From Gluconobacter sp. Gdi (GTDB lineage Bacteria > Pseudomonadota > Alphaproteobacteria > Acetobacterales > Acetobacteraceae), in the NCBI RefSeq assembly GCF_014132155.1, contig NZ_BLJQ01000002.1, forward strand, positions 310,001 to 374,000: a stretch of 64,000 bases of DNA, in the 5' to 3' direction. Shown in pieces: positions 46,582-55,541 of this stretch. The notes beneath the pieces are model-generated. The model ran no database searches and was not told the origin of the DNA. It was given only the letters and a program-made list of their open reading frames with translations. A program made the position numbers and the translations under genes. Every line of letters starts with the position of its first letter. Position 1 is the first letter of the stretch.

Positions 46582-46959
46582 TTAACCTTTCCCGATGAGT
46601 TCCTGACATCGCATGAATGACAGTTTTTCGCGAAAAATGAACAGGACATAGTAGTCCAGCTCACGGCTGCGGGTCTTTGTCGTGCGGGTATAGAATGGAT
46701 AAATATCCAAAGGCCCCTGCAACCCTGCAGGGCGAGGCTCTGACTTTAAAATACAGTCCACCCGGAACAGCGGCATATAAACTGCATCTTCCCCAGGATT
46801 GCGCCGGACGTGCCACAGATTGCGCCGGAATTTCTTAAGCCGGTCAGGAAGCGCAAAGATCATTGTTTTTTCAATGAAGCCGGCTGGAAAGACTTCAGGC
46901 CGATAGTACTGCATGTCTTCGGGCATGTTGCAGAAGTAGGGGTGGTCCTGAACAATCAT
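46582..46959 (-). CDS. Hypothetical protein
   Basis: A 125-aa soluble protein rich in aromatic residues and arginine, with no signal peptide. Features are a central DRLKKFRRNLWHVRRNPGEDAVY stretch and a Cys near each end (YFCN, MRCQEL). I do not recognise a family. ATG 46959 has GGGTGG just ahead; GTG two codons upstream is an alternative, and a later Met at codon 12 is possible. Confidence 0.5.
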   Translation of the reverse strand: MIVQDHPYFCNMPEDMQYYRPEVFPAGFIEKTMIFALPDRLKKFRRNLWHVRRNPGEDAVYMPLFRVDCILKSEPRPAGLQGPLDIYPFYTRTTKTRSRELDYYVLFIFREKLSFMRCQELIGKG

Positions 46960-47006
46960 GACCACCCTTTACTCCATACATTCGCTCAGACGAAGAGGCG
47001 TGATCT

Positions 47007-47831
47007 TCAGTCGGCGGATGGCTTGTCTTCTGGTGTTTCACCGCTGATGTCGGCTGCAGCCTGCCGCAGGATCTGCACCACCCGGCGCAGTTCCTCCGCA
47101 TTTGCTCCGCGACGGGATTTCAGTGCCAGCTTCAGAGCCAGACGTGCCTCATGCAGGTCCTGACCCAGGCTGGGATCAAGATCATTCACTCCACTGAAGG
47201 CATCCCGAACTTCCGACATCCGGGCACCAATCCGGGCGAGGACCTCGAGAATACGATTCGCCGTCTCCCGGTTCGCTTCATAATGGGTGCGTCCCTCATC
47301 CGTGAGACTGTAAAGCTTACGGTTGCCTTCCTGTGTGACGGCGGTCAGGCCAGCCTCTTCAAGATAGGTGAGGGAAGGGTAAATGACGCCAGGGCTCGGC
47401 TTGTAAAAGCCACCGGAGTGCTCTTCGAGGCGGCGGATCAGTTCGTAACCATGCGCAGGCTGATCATGGAGAAGGGCTTCAATGACAATCTGAAGTTCCT
47501 CAGCTGTCAGTTTGCGACCACGTCCGAAAGTGTCGTCACCAAAGCCGCCGCCACCGAACCGGCCGCCCCCGCGTGGTCCCCGACCACCAAAGCCGCGTCC
47601 GCCACGACCTTCGCCACCCCGGCCACCAAATCGGCGCCCTGCGTGTTCGCCACGCTCTGGAGGAAATCCGCCTTCGCGGAAGTCCGGACGATCCTGCATT
47701 TTTTCTCCTTCGCTGTTTAATGCGTCGCTGCGGCTTCGACCGCCCTTGCGATGCTTGTGTCCCCCGAAGCCAAAACCCCGGGAGAACTTTGAGAAACCGC
47801 GCTCAGCACGTTCGGTATCATGTTTGAACAT
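47007..47831 (-). CDS. PadR-family regulator with a Gly/Arg-rich N-terminal extension
   Basis: The C-terminal two-thirds is a PadR regulator: winged helix LTAEELQIVIEALLHDQPAHGYELIRRLEE, GVIYPSLTYLEEAGL and the wing EGNRKLYSLTDEGR, then a dimerising helical tail. About 100 residues precede it, including a run of GGRGG-, FGGRG- and GGGRFGG-type repeats (about residues 50-95), an RGG-like low-complexity segment uncommon in bacterial repressors. Start Met at 47831 has AAGGAAA ahead. The promoter region carries two adjacent palindromes, probably its own operator. It is divergent from a TVP38-type membrane protein. Confidence 0.88.
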   Translation of the reverse strand: MFKHDTERAERGFSKFSRGFGFGGHKHRKGGRSRSDALNSEGEKMQDRPDFREGGFPPERGEHAGRRFGGRGGEGRGGRGFGGRGPRGGGRFGGGGFGDDTFGRGRKLTAEELQIVIEALLHDQPAHGYELIRRLEEHSGGFYKPSPGVIYPSLTYLEEAGLTAVTQEGNRKLYSLTDEGRTHYEANRETANRILEVLARIGARMSEVRDAFSGVNDLDPSLGQDLHEARLALKLALKSRRGANAEELRRVVQILRQAAADISGETPEDKPSAD

Positions 47832-47850
47832 TCTGTTTTCCTTCATTCGA

Positions 47851-47879
47851 TATGTCGTACGATATAGTATCTTAAGATA
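47851..47879. promoter_or_regulatory. Tandem palindromes, probable PadR operator
   Basis: TCGTACGA (47855-47862, inside an ATAT-n-TAT context) and TATCTTAAGATA (47868-47879) are perfect palindromes whose centres are 15 bp apart, 20-50 nt before the padR start. The surrounding AT-rich sequence holds likely -10 boxes in both directions, so both padR and the divergent membrane protein gene could be controlled. Confidence 0.6.
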
Positions 47880-47953
47880 TATCTGCAAGTGTTTCTTTTT
47901 CAAAATCTGCGCGTGCCATAGCCGCGTGCCGTTTCCGCTGGTATCCGGCGGAG

Positions 47954-48646
47954 ATGGGTAGCCCGATCTCTTCCCCTCCTGACCCCGAACTGCGGCGCAC
48001 ATTTCGTCAGCTGGTGCCCTGGCGTGCTGCTTTGACGATTGGTGCGATGCTGTTGTGTGTGGCGCTGTTGCAGCGGTTGCCTTTCATTCATCGTCTGCTG
48101 GAAAACGCGCCGCATTGGCACGAGACTCCCTATGCAGCCATCTGGTTCCTGCTACTGGCCATTCCGTATTGTGCCTGCGGTCTGCCGCGACAGGCGTTGT
48201 GCATTGCCGCGGGGCTGGCGTTCGGAGTCTGGGGCGGTCTGGGCCTGTGTTCTCTGGCGTATATGCTCGGTGCGATGGCGGCTTATGGCTGGGCCAGAGT
48301 GCTTGCACCGGTAAAATTTCGACAAAGGTTGCATGACCGCCTGCAAAGGAATTATGCAGCGCTGGCAAGAATCCTTCATCGCAAACCCTTCCGTGCTGTT
48401 CTGACCTTGCGGCTCATGCCTGTTGGGTCTGCTCTGCTGGTCTCCATGGCAGCCGGATTATTTGAACTTCCGCTTCCAGCCTTTGCGTTGGCAACCTGCC
48501 TTGGCGGTTTGCCTCAGAACCTGGTGTTTGTTCTGGTAGGGGCTGGCACACGTATTGGTCATATGATCCAGCTTGGTCTCGCGGGTGGCCTGTTTGTGGT
48601 TTCTGGCGTTCTGGGAGCATTGCTCCTGCGTCAGGCAGATGAATAA
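47954..48646 (+). CDS. TVP38/TMEM64 (VTT-domain) membrane protein
   Basis: A 230-aa integral membrane protein with about six spans. The VTT core is recognisable: PRQALCIAAGLAFGVWGGLGLCSLAYMLGAMAAY-type glycine-rich spans, the cytoplasmic basic loop, and VLTLRLMPVG followed by the re-entrant region. Relatives (DedA, YdjZ) move lipids or support membrane potential; the role here is unknown. GGCGGAG precedes the ATG. It shares its upstream region with padR. Confidence 0.82.
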   Translation: MGSPISSPPDPELRRTFRQLVPWRAALTIGAMLLCVALLQRLPFIHRLLENAPHWHETPYAAIWFLLLAIPYCACGLPRQALCIAAGLAFGVWGGLGLCSLAYMLGAMAAYGWARVLAPVKFRQRLHDRLQRNYAALARILHRKPFRAVLTLRLMPVGSALLVSMAAGLFELPLPAFALATCLGGLPQNLVFVLVGAGTRIGHMIQLGLAGGLFVVSGVLGALLLRQADE

Positions 48647-48749
48647 CCGTTCGAACATCTCGTTCTGAACGATTCACTGGTTTGATCCGTTCGTGAGGGA
48701 CGGGTCCTTTCTCATCTTCTGAACATTGCTTTTTCACAGGCAGAAACGA

Positions 48750-50003
48750 ATGACAGAACAGAGCATGGCGTTCCGGCGTGGAGACACCATTCCGGGATGG
48801 TTGCCGCTTATGCTGGGTATCTTCACGGCAGTCGGACCTGTCTCCACAGATATCTATCTCCCGGCCCTCCCTGAAATGGAACGCCAGCTTCATTCTGCTC
48901 CCGGTTCAGGCAGTATCACCATGGCTGCCTGGGTTATCGGACTGGCCATTGGTCAGATCACGATTGGCCCGGTTTCAGACAGGTTCGGCCGACGGCTGCC
49001 GCTTCTGATTGGCATGATCGGATACACAATCGGCGAGATCGGCTGCGCACTGGCCCCGACCATGACCATCATGTGCATCTGCCGGGTTTTTTCAGCTCTG
49101 ATGGCCTCGGCTGGACTGGTGATTCCCAATGCATGTCTTCGGGATCTCACGGAGGGTGATGAAGCATCCCGCCTCATGTCGCGCCTGATCGTTGTGCAAG
49201 GTGTTGTCCCGATTCTCGCGCCCATGCTGGGTGGCTTTGCGCTGAAGTTTGTGGACTGGCGGGTCATTTTCTGGGCCACGGCCGTGTACGGCGGGCTCTG
49301 TACCCTGATGCTCCTGACCGTATTCCCGGAGACGCTCCCCACGCAGGAGCGCCGGGACATGCGGCCTCTCTCCATCATCGAACGCTATATCTATATTCTG
49401 CGGACCCGCAGCTTCATCACGAATGGCCTCGTCTGGAGCTTTCTGGGCTTCGTAACCTTCACCTATCTGACAGGCGCTCCCACGCTGTTCGAAGAGCGCT
49501 TCGGCATGTCTCCGTTCCATTACGGAATGCTGTTTGGTCTGTTCGCCGTCTGCATGATCGGGGCCTCTGCCATTAATGGGCTTGTGGTGGGGAAGGTCAG
49601 TACGACGCACATGCTTTTCAGTGCGCTGGGAATCAGCCTGACAGGCAGTATCCTCTTCCTGGCGCTGGCCGTCATTTCCGCTGTTGATCTGACATCGGGC
49701 GGACAGCTTCGATCCTTCTTTCTCTGGCCGCTTATCATCTCGCTTGTCATCACAATGGCGCCAACAGGCATCATTGGACCCAATTCAATGGTTGGCATTC
49801 TGTCCGAACAGTCCGAACGTGCAGGCTCGGCTTCTGCTCTGGCAGGAACAATGCAGTACCTGTTCGGAGCGGTAGCAAGTGCGCTGTTCGGTCTGATGTC
49901 CCCCGGGACGGCCATTCCATTTGCGGGCTTTCTGGTGTTCGCCTTCTGCGCGGCAACCGTGTTTGCTCTGCTGAGGCCCAGACTGCCATCATCAGCGCCC
50001 TGA
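48750..50003 (+). CDS. Bcr/CflA-type multidrug efflux MFS transporter
   Basis: A 417-aa drug:proton antiporter with twelve spans. PVSTDIYLPALPEMER in the first loop and GPVSDRFGRRLPLLIG (A-motif) are typical of Bcr/CflA exporters, which handle bicyclomycin, chloramphenicol or sulfonamides in other species. The start at 48750 is preferred; eight codons upstream have no ribosome site. An orphan receiver gene follows 14 nt after. Confidence 0.87.
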   Translation: MTEQSMAFRRGDTIPGWLPLMLGIFTAVGPVSTDIYLPALPEMERQLHSAPGSGSITMAAWVIGLAIGQITIGPVSDRFGRRLPLLIGMIGYTIGEIGCALAPTMTIMCICRVFSALMASAGLVIPNACLRDLTEGDEASRLMSRLIVVQGVVPILAPMLGGFALKFVDWRVIFWATAVYGGLCTLMLLTVFPETLPTQERRDMRPLSIIERYIYILRTRSFITNGLVWSFLGFVTFTYLTGAPTLFEERFGMSPFHYGMLFGLFAVCMIGASAINGLVVGKVSTTHMLFSALGISLTGSILFLALAVISAVDLTSGGQLRSFFLWPLIISLVITMAPTGIIGPNSMVGILSEQSERAGSASALAGTMQYLFGAVASALFGLMSPGTAIPFAGFLVFAFCAATVFALLRPRLPSSAP

Positions 50004-50017
50004 AGGAGTTGAGAGTG

Positions 50018-50368
50018 ATGCAGGTACTTCTTGTTGAAGACGATGTGGCCGTGGCCCTCGTGGTAAAGACGGTTCTGACGCGGGAAGGATGGGACGTTCA
50101 TCTGGTTGAGGATGCTGAAAGTGCCTTGGCATGGGACGGGTCCGCAGACCTGCTGGTGACCGACTACAATCTTCCAGGTGTGCTCAATGGTCTGCTGCTG
50201 GCCCGGAAACTGCGGGAACAGAATGCCAGCCTTGCCGTGGTTCTCATGTCAGGAGACTTCGAGGAGGGGCAACTGATGGGCGAAAGTGTCGCTGTTCTGC
50301 CCAAGCCATTTCGCAGGAATGCGCTGCTTGAAGCTATCGATCAGGCCCGGAACGCAATCCGGGCTTGA
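50018..50368 (+). CDS. Stand-alone response regulator receiver
   Basis: A 116-aa CheY-like domain: acidic pair in LVEDDVAV, phospho-acceptor Asp in LVTDYNLPG, Thr/Ser switch in LMSGDF and Lys in LPKPF. No output domain and no kinase gene are adjacent, so it is either a phosphorelay intermediate or a protein-interaction switch. AAGGAG stands 9 nt before ATG 50018 and close behind the efflux gene, suggesting cotranscription. Confidence 0.86.
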   Translation: MQVLLVEDDVAVALVVKTVLTREGWDVHLVEDAESALAWDGSADLLVTDYNLPGVLNGLLLARKLREQNASLAVVLMSGDFEEGQLMGESVAVLPKPFRRNALLEAIDQARNAIRA

Positions 50369-50370
50369 GT

Positions 50371-50392
50371 TGTAGGGGAAGAGTCCCCTACA
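50371..50392 (+). other. Perfect hairpin between the receiver gene and apt
   Basis: TGTAGGGGA / TCCCCTACA with an AGAG loop starts 3 nt after the receiver stop. There is no T-run; it could end or stabilise the upstream message or influence apt translation. Confidence 0.55.
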
Positions 50393-50433
50393 TGGCCCGC
50401 TGTTTGCCACGCCCAGAAGAAAGCAGTGCCGTC

Positions 50434-50973
50434 ATGTCGTTTCAGGAACCCCAGCCGCTCAACCTCAAGGACTACATCCGTGAGGTTCCCGATTTTCCGA
50501 AGCCGGGTATCCTGTTTTACGATATTTCCACGCTGATCCGCTCTGCCGAAGCCTGGCAGGTTGCAACGGGCCGTCTGGCACGTATCATTTCTGCCTGGCA
50601 GCCGGACCTGCTGGCTGGCATCGAAAGCCGTGGCTTCCTGACAGCAGCGCCTCTGGCACAGCGCCTCGGCTGCGGCTTCACCATGCTGCGTAAGCCGGGC
50701 AAGCTGCCGGGTGAGACAATCTCCCTGAAGTACGGTCTCGAATATGGCGAGGACGAACTCCATATTCAGGCTGATGCCATCAAGCCGGGTCAACGCGTTG
50801 TCGTTCTTGATGATCTGTTGGCCACCGGTGGCACGCTCGCTGCCTCCATCGACCTCCTGCGCAAGGTTGGTGCAGAAGTTGTGGGTGCGAGTGTGTTGAT
50901 CGAGCTTGCAGGTCTCAAGGGACGTGACAAATTGGATGTCCCGCTGAACGCACTCATCACTTACGAAGACTGA
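50434..50973 (+). CDS. apt: Adenine phosphoribosyltransferase
   Basis: Apt salvages adenine to AMP with PRPP. The 179-aa type I PRTase has [16 protein letters not shown] at the start, [16 protein letters not shown] and the PRPP loop [13 protein letters not shown]. The open frame begins 23 codons earlier, but Met at 50434 matches the family length. The downstream nitroreductase starts 10 nt later, so they are probably cotranscribed. Confidence 0.95.
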   Translation: MSFQEPQPLNLKDYIREVPDFPKPGILFYDISTLIRSAEAWQVATGRLARIISAWQPDLLAGIESRGFLTAAPLAQRLGCGFTMLRKPGKLPGETISLKYGLEYGEDELHIQADAIKPGQRVVVLDDLLATGGTLAASIDLLRKVGAEVVGASVLIELAGLKGRDKLDVPLNALITYED

Positions 50974-50982
50974 GGAACCACC

Positions 50983-51798
50983 ATGTCCGGCATTTCTTCC
51001 CTGTGGCAGACCCGCTATCGCACTGACGCCCCAAAAGACCTGCCGGACAATCCGGTTCTCCAGACTCTTCTGAAACACCATTCTGTCCGGGCCTATCTCC
51101 CGGATGCGCTGCCTCCCGGAACGCTGGAAGCTGGAATTGCGGCATCCTCTTCTGCGGCAACGTCCAGTAATCTGCAGGTATGGTCCGTTGTTGCGGTCGA
51201 AAATCCGGAGACGCGGGCAAAGCTTGCCGAACTCTGCGGTAATCAGAAGCATATCGAAGTTGCACCGTTGTTTCTGGCCTGGATCGTCGATCTGGCGCGT
51301 CTGGAACGGATTGCGGAACGGGCAGGCAAGGGTAGTGAAGCGCTGGATTATGAGGAAATCTTCCTCATGAGCACGCTGGATGTCGGTATTGCTGCCCAGA
51401 ATGCTGTGACGGCGTTCGAGTCCATGGGGCTTGGGACTGTTTACATCGGTGGTCTGCGGAATCATCCGGAAGACGTTGCCAAGCTGCTCAACCTGCCGCC
51501 CAAAACCGTTGCAGTTGTTGGTCTCTGTGTGGGACGTCCTGATCCGTCGGCTCAGAACGGTTACAAGCCGCGTCTGGGGCAGGATGTCGTGGTGCACCGT
51601 GAACGCTACACTTCCGCAAATGAAGCCGAAGGTGTCGCAGCTTATGACCGCGTTGCCGATGCCTATCAGCAGGAGCAGGGCCTTGCACCGCGAGCATGGT
51701 CTGAAACCGTGGCAAGTCGTGTGGATAGCTACCATGGGTTGAGCGGCCGCCATGTCATGAAAGCTGTGCTCAACCGGCTTGGGTTTGCTCTGAAATAA
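50983..51798 (+). CDS. NfsA-type NADPH-dependent nitroreductase/flavin oxidoreductase
   Basis: A 271-aa FMN enzyme of the group A nitroreductases: HHSVRAYLPDALPPGTLE (FMN phosphate Arg/Ser), SSSAATSSNLQVW, the mid-protein LDVGIAAQNAVTAFESMGLGT and VVGLCVGRPD. It reduces nitroaromatics, quinones or free flavin with NADPH. It follows apt closely; the next 138 bp lead to hrpB. Confidence 0.88.
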   Translation: MSGISSLWQTRYRTDAPKDLPDNPVLQTLLKHHSVRAYLPDALPPGTLEAGIAASSSAATSSNLQVWSVVAVENPETRAKLAELCGNQKHIEVAPLFLAWIVDLARLERIAERAGKGSEALDYEEIFLMSTLDVGIAAQNAVTAFESMGLGTVYIGGLRNHPEDVAKLLNLPPKTVAVVGLCVGRPDPSAQNGYKPRLGQDVVVHRERYTSANEAEGVAAYDRVADAYQQEQGLAPRAWSETVASRVDSYHGLSGRHVMKAVLNRLGFALK

Positions 51799-51936
51799 GA
51801 TGGTGGTGACGGAAGCTGGACGTGGACGCTTGCACATCTGAGCACCCATTGAAGAGAGTCGGGTTTTGAGACATCTGTCTCCAATTACGCTCAGTGTTGC
51901 TGTTCCACGTCGAGCTCCTAATTCCGGAGTTTTGTC

Positions 51937-54423
51937 CTGAGCGATTTCCTTTCTCCGAATCTTCCGGTTGCGGCTGTTCTTCCTGATCTTCTGAAAACAT
52001 TAGAGCGGCAGCCGAATGCTGTTCTCGTTGCTCCTCCCGGTGCCGGTAAGACAACCTTGACGCCGCTGGCACTGCTTGAGGCGGCATGGCTTGCGGGGCA
52101 GAAAATCATTCTGGTCGAACCTCGCCGTGTTGCTGTGCGAGGGGCCGCGGCACGGATGGCCTCCACGCTGGGAGAGCGACCGGGTGAAACTGTAGGCTTT
52201 CGTACGCGCACCGACAGTGCAGTCTCAGGCCGAACGCGTATTGAAGTTGTGACGGAAGGGTTGCTTGTACGGCGCCTTTTGGCAGACCCAACGTTGGATG
52301 GGGTTGGCGCTGTCCTGTTTGATGAGGGGCATGAGCGCTCGCTGGATCTGGATGCGGCTCTAGCGTTCTGTCTGGACCTCCAGCGTGAACTCAGGCCGGA
52401 CCTCCGCCTTTTGGCCATGTCCGCAACGCCGGATGGGCGTGCGTTTACAGATCTTATGAATGCCGCCCTGATCGAGAGTGAAGGCCGACAATATCCCATT
52501 GATATACGCCACACCCGGGATGTAATGCACCCGCGTGACCTGCCAGAAGCCTGCGTACGCGCTATCCGGCAGGCTTTTACAGAGGAAGAGGGCGATATTC
52601 TTGCGTTCCTTCCCGGCGTTGGGGAAATTCGCCGAACACAGGCTCTGCTTGGAGATGCTGTGCCTGTTTTTCTTCTTCATGGAGAACAGACGACAGAAGA
52701 TCAGGACCGCGCGATTGCGCCATCCGACAGACGGCGTGTTGTGCTGGCAACGTCGATTGCCGAAACTTCCGTGACGGTTTCCGGGGTTCGGATTGTTGTC
52801 GATGGTGGTCTGCGCCGGGTACCGCGTCTGGATTCCAACACAGGGTTATCCCGGCTGGAAACACTGAAGATTTCGCGTGCGACGGCCACTCAGCGCGCGG
52901 GGCGTGCGGGGCGTCAGTCTCCTGGTATCGCGATCCGTCTGTGGTCCGAGGCTACACAACGCTCTCTGCGGCCACAGGATGTGCCCGAAATCCTTGTTGC
53001 GGATTTAACGGACTTCGCTCTTGTGACGGCAGCCTGGCAGGACGTCATGGGAACAGCGCCCGACATGTTGCCACTCCTTGATGCGCCTCCTGCCGGAGTG
53101 CTTGCAGGTGGGCGTGAGTTGTTGCGTGAGTTGGGTGCCCTGAATGAAGCCGGTCAGATTACGGCTCTTGGAAAACGCATGGTGGGGCTTGGAACACACC
53201 CGCGTCTTGCGGCCATGCTCTGTGCGGCGAAAACCATCCCCGAGCGTGTGACGGCTGCCTGCCTGGCCGCTCTTCTGGAAGAGCGTGATCCTTTGCGCCC
53301 CAGACCGAATATGCCTTCCGGGGCATCTGCGGGAGCGGACATTCGCACACGTCTGGCTTTGTTTGAGCGGGATGATCCACGAGCGGACAGGGCCAGCCTG
53401 TTCCATATGCGTCAGGCGGCGAAGCGCTTTCTGCGTCGCATGGGTGGCAAAGACCTTCCACTAAGCCCGATGCCGTCTCATGCAGGGCCACTTCTGGCCG
53501 CCGGTTTTCCTGATCGTGTGGCGCAGGCTGCGGGAGAAATTGGACGATTTCGGCTTGCAGGCGGCGGGAGTGCCCGTGTGCAGGCCAATGACGGTCTTGC
53601 ACGGGAGAAGCTTTTGGCTGCCGCAGCTTTTCACACGCGAACGTCGACGGAAATCACGCTTGCGGCGCCTCTGGATGCTGAACATTTGCCCCAGACGCTT
53701 CTGGATCGGACAACGGAGCAGGTTGAAACCAGTCTGGATGGGGCTTCAGGTCGGATTATCGCGCGACGCAGGCTGCGTCTGGGCGCGTTGATCCTGCGTG
53801 ATCGCAATACAGAAGTAACGCCTGAGGAGGCGCAGGCACTTCTTCTGCAGCAAATCGCGGCTGATCTTGCCCGCACTCTGAACTGGTCTGACGCAGCCTT
53901 TCAGTTCCAAGCCCGTGTGGCGCATGCACGCGCGACCTACGCGCCTCATCTGCCGGACCTGTCGATGGCTGCTCTTGCTGATGATCTGGCATGGCTGGAG
54001 CCATATCTCGCAGGCTGCGATCGTCTGACTCAGGTGAAAGCTCTCGATCTTCTGTCCATTCTTCGGGCCCGTATGGACTACAGCGACCTTTCCGCACTGG
54101 ATCGAAAGCTGCCGCCTCGTCTGACGCTCAAAGCCAGCACCCACGACATTGATTATACAGGGGCCGTGCCAACAGTGTCTGCACGAGCACAGGCATTCTA
54201 TGGCACGGCCGGAACACCGTTGCTCGCTGATGGCGCCGTGCCGCTTCAGTGTGCATTGCTCTCACCGGCTGGCCGCCCACAGGCCATTACTGCTGATCTT
54301 GCCGGTTTCTGGAAAGGGAGCTGGTCAGATATGCGCAAGGACATGCGAGGGCGCTACCCAAGGCATGACTGGCCTGAAGATCCGGCAACGGCTGAACCGC
54401 CAAAGCCACGTCCCAAACGCTAG
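51937..54423 (+). CDS. hrpB: ATP-dependent helicase HrpB, CTG start
   Basis: A DEAH-type RNA helicase of 828 aa. The first ATG/GTG/TTG in frame is TTG 52057, but that lies after the Walker A motif APPGAGKTT, which is in frame upstream and essential. Between an in-frame TAA (51919) and that motif the only start-like codon is CTG 51937, 7 nt after CCGGAG, an excellent Shine-Dalgarno. From it the protein reads SDFLSPNLPVAAVLPDLL and Walker A falls at residues 32-40. Further motifs are FDEGHERSLD, SATPDG, SIAETSVT and QRAGRAGR, then the HrpB C-terminal domain. Its RNA target is unknown. Confidence 0.92.
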   Translation: MSDFLSPNLPVAAVLPDLLKTLERQPNAVLVAPPGAGKTTLTPLALLEAAWLAGQKIILVEPRRVAVRGAAARMASTLGERPGETVGFRTRTDSAVSGRTRIEVVTEGLLVRRLLADPTLDGVGAVLFDEGHERSLDLDAALAFCLDLQRELRPDLRLLAMSATPDGRAFTDLMNAALIESEGRQYPIDIRHTRDVMHPRDLPEACVRAIRQAFTEEEGDILAFLPGVGEIRRTQALLGDAVPVFLLHGEQTTEDQDRAIAPSDRRRVVLATSIAETSVTVSGVRIVVDGGLRRVPRLDSNTGLSRLETLKISRATATQRAGRAGRQSPGIAIRLWSEATQRSLRPQDVPEILVADLTDFALVTAAWQDVMGTAPDMLPLLDAPPAGVLAGGRELLRELGALNEAGQITALGKRMVGLGTHPRLAAMLCAAKTIPERVTAACLAALLEERDPLRPRPNMPSGASAGADIRTRLALFERDDPRADRASLFHMRQAAKRFLRRMGGKDLPLSPMPSHAGPLLAAGFPDRVAQAAGEIGRFRLAGGGSARVQANDGLAREKLLAAAAFHTRTSTEITLAAPLDAEHLPQTLLDRTTEQVETSLDGASGRIIARRRLRLGALILRDRNTEVTPEEAQALLLQQIAADLARTLNWSDAAFQFQARVAHARATYAPHLPDLSMAALADDLAWLEPYLAGCDRLTQVKALDLLSILRARMDYSDLSALDRKLPPRLTLKASTHDIDYTGAVPTVSARAQAFYGTAGTPLLADGAVPLQCALLSPAGRPQAITADLAGFWKGSWSDMRKDMRGRYPRHDWPEDPATAEPPKPRPKR

Positions 54424-54429
54424 GTTCCA

Positions 54430-55473
54430 TCAGGCCATCTGGAAAACTGCCTTACGGAACAGGGAACGCACGCCCTCGGCGTCCACCTCCGTGCAGATCT
54501 GAACAGATGGGCGATTGTCCCAGTCTCCGGGTGGATAAACCCGACCGTCTGCTTTTTGAACAGATTCACCCAGGGTAACGCCTTCCGTCGAGACGCGAAC
54601 GGCACCTTTCTGGGTTTTGAACAATTCCGGCGCAATCACGTATGCTGCAGCAGAGGCATCGTTGACATAAATGCCGTCCAGACCAAGCCCTCGATGAAAC
54701 GTCATGTAGACCCGCGTGATATCCCACAGGAAACGTCCTGACGGGCCTCCATGCTGGCGCAGGTTTTCGAAGTAGGCGTCTGTCATAAGAGTTTGTGTCG
54801 TGACATCGAGCCCTACGATTGTTACCGGCCAACGCGCGGCACAGATCTCATCGGCAGCTCGTGGATCGCCATGGAAATTGGCTTCCGCCGCGGGTGTCAC
54901 ATTTCCCCGTGCATCGTGATGCCCGAATGCGCCGCCCATCAGCACGACATCCTTCACCAGACTGGCAATGTCTGGCGCCTTGCGCAGAGCAAGAGCGAGG
55001 TTTGTCATGTGTCCTGTCGCGACGAGAGTGATCTCGTGTGGGTTGGCGCGCACCAGATCAATGATGAGATCATGAGCAGGGCGAGGATCGAGTTTTTTGT
55101 GGACTGCCGAGAGAGGAATATCTCCCAGAGCGTTTCGTCCATGAATGGTGACAGGAGGGGACGATGTCACACCATCCAGAGACGCGCCCTGGCCTTTTGA
55201 AACCGGGACATCGATCCGGAAGCGTTCGGCCAGATAGAGCGCATTGCGTGTTGTGGTGTCGATCAATCCATTACCGGCCGCAGTCGTAATGCCCATCAGC
55301 TCGATGTTTGGCGTGCCATGCAGCAAAAGAAGCGCCATTGCGTCATCGATGCCAGGATCTGTATCGAAAATGACTTTTCGTTGCGCAGGTGCAGCGCGGG
55401 TCATATTCGGGAGCAGAGACAAGGATGCAAACCCGGCGGACTGAGCGAGCAGGGAGCGACGGGACATGCGCAT
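54430..55473 (-). CDS. Nucleoside hydrolase, Tat-exported
   Basis: Inosine-uridine-type nucleoside hydrolases split ribonucleosides into base and ribose. The 347-aa protein has the calcium site VIFDTDPGIDDAMALLLL, GNGLIDTTTRNAL, and later VLMGGAF and DVTTQ. The N-terminus (SRRSLLAQSAGFASLSLL) is a twin-arginine signal, so the enzyme acts in the periplasm, scavenging external nucleosides. It converges with hrpB at 6 nt. Confidence 0.88.
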   Translation of the reverse strand: MRMSRRSLLAQSAGFASLSLLPNMTRAAPAQRKVIFDTDPGIDDAMALLLLHGTPNIELMGITTAAGNGLIDTTTRNALYLAERFRIDVPVSKGQGASLDGVTSSPPVTIHGRNALGDIPLSAVHKKLDPRPAHDLIIDLVRANPHEITLVATGHMTNLALALRKAPDIASLVKDVVLMGGAFGHHDARGNVTPAAEANFHGDPRAADEICAARWPVTIVGLDVTTQTLMTDAYFENLRQHGGPSGRFLWDITRVYMTFHRGLGLDGIYVNDASAAAYVIAPELFKTQKGAVRVSTEGVTLGESVQKADGRVYPPGDWDNRPSVQICTEVDAEGVRSLFRKAVFQMA

Positions 55474-55541
55474 GACAGGTTATTCCTTGAGAAAACGAAG
55501 TTACCGTTACCATCAAGGAATGACCTGTCTGCGGCAAGCTT

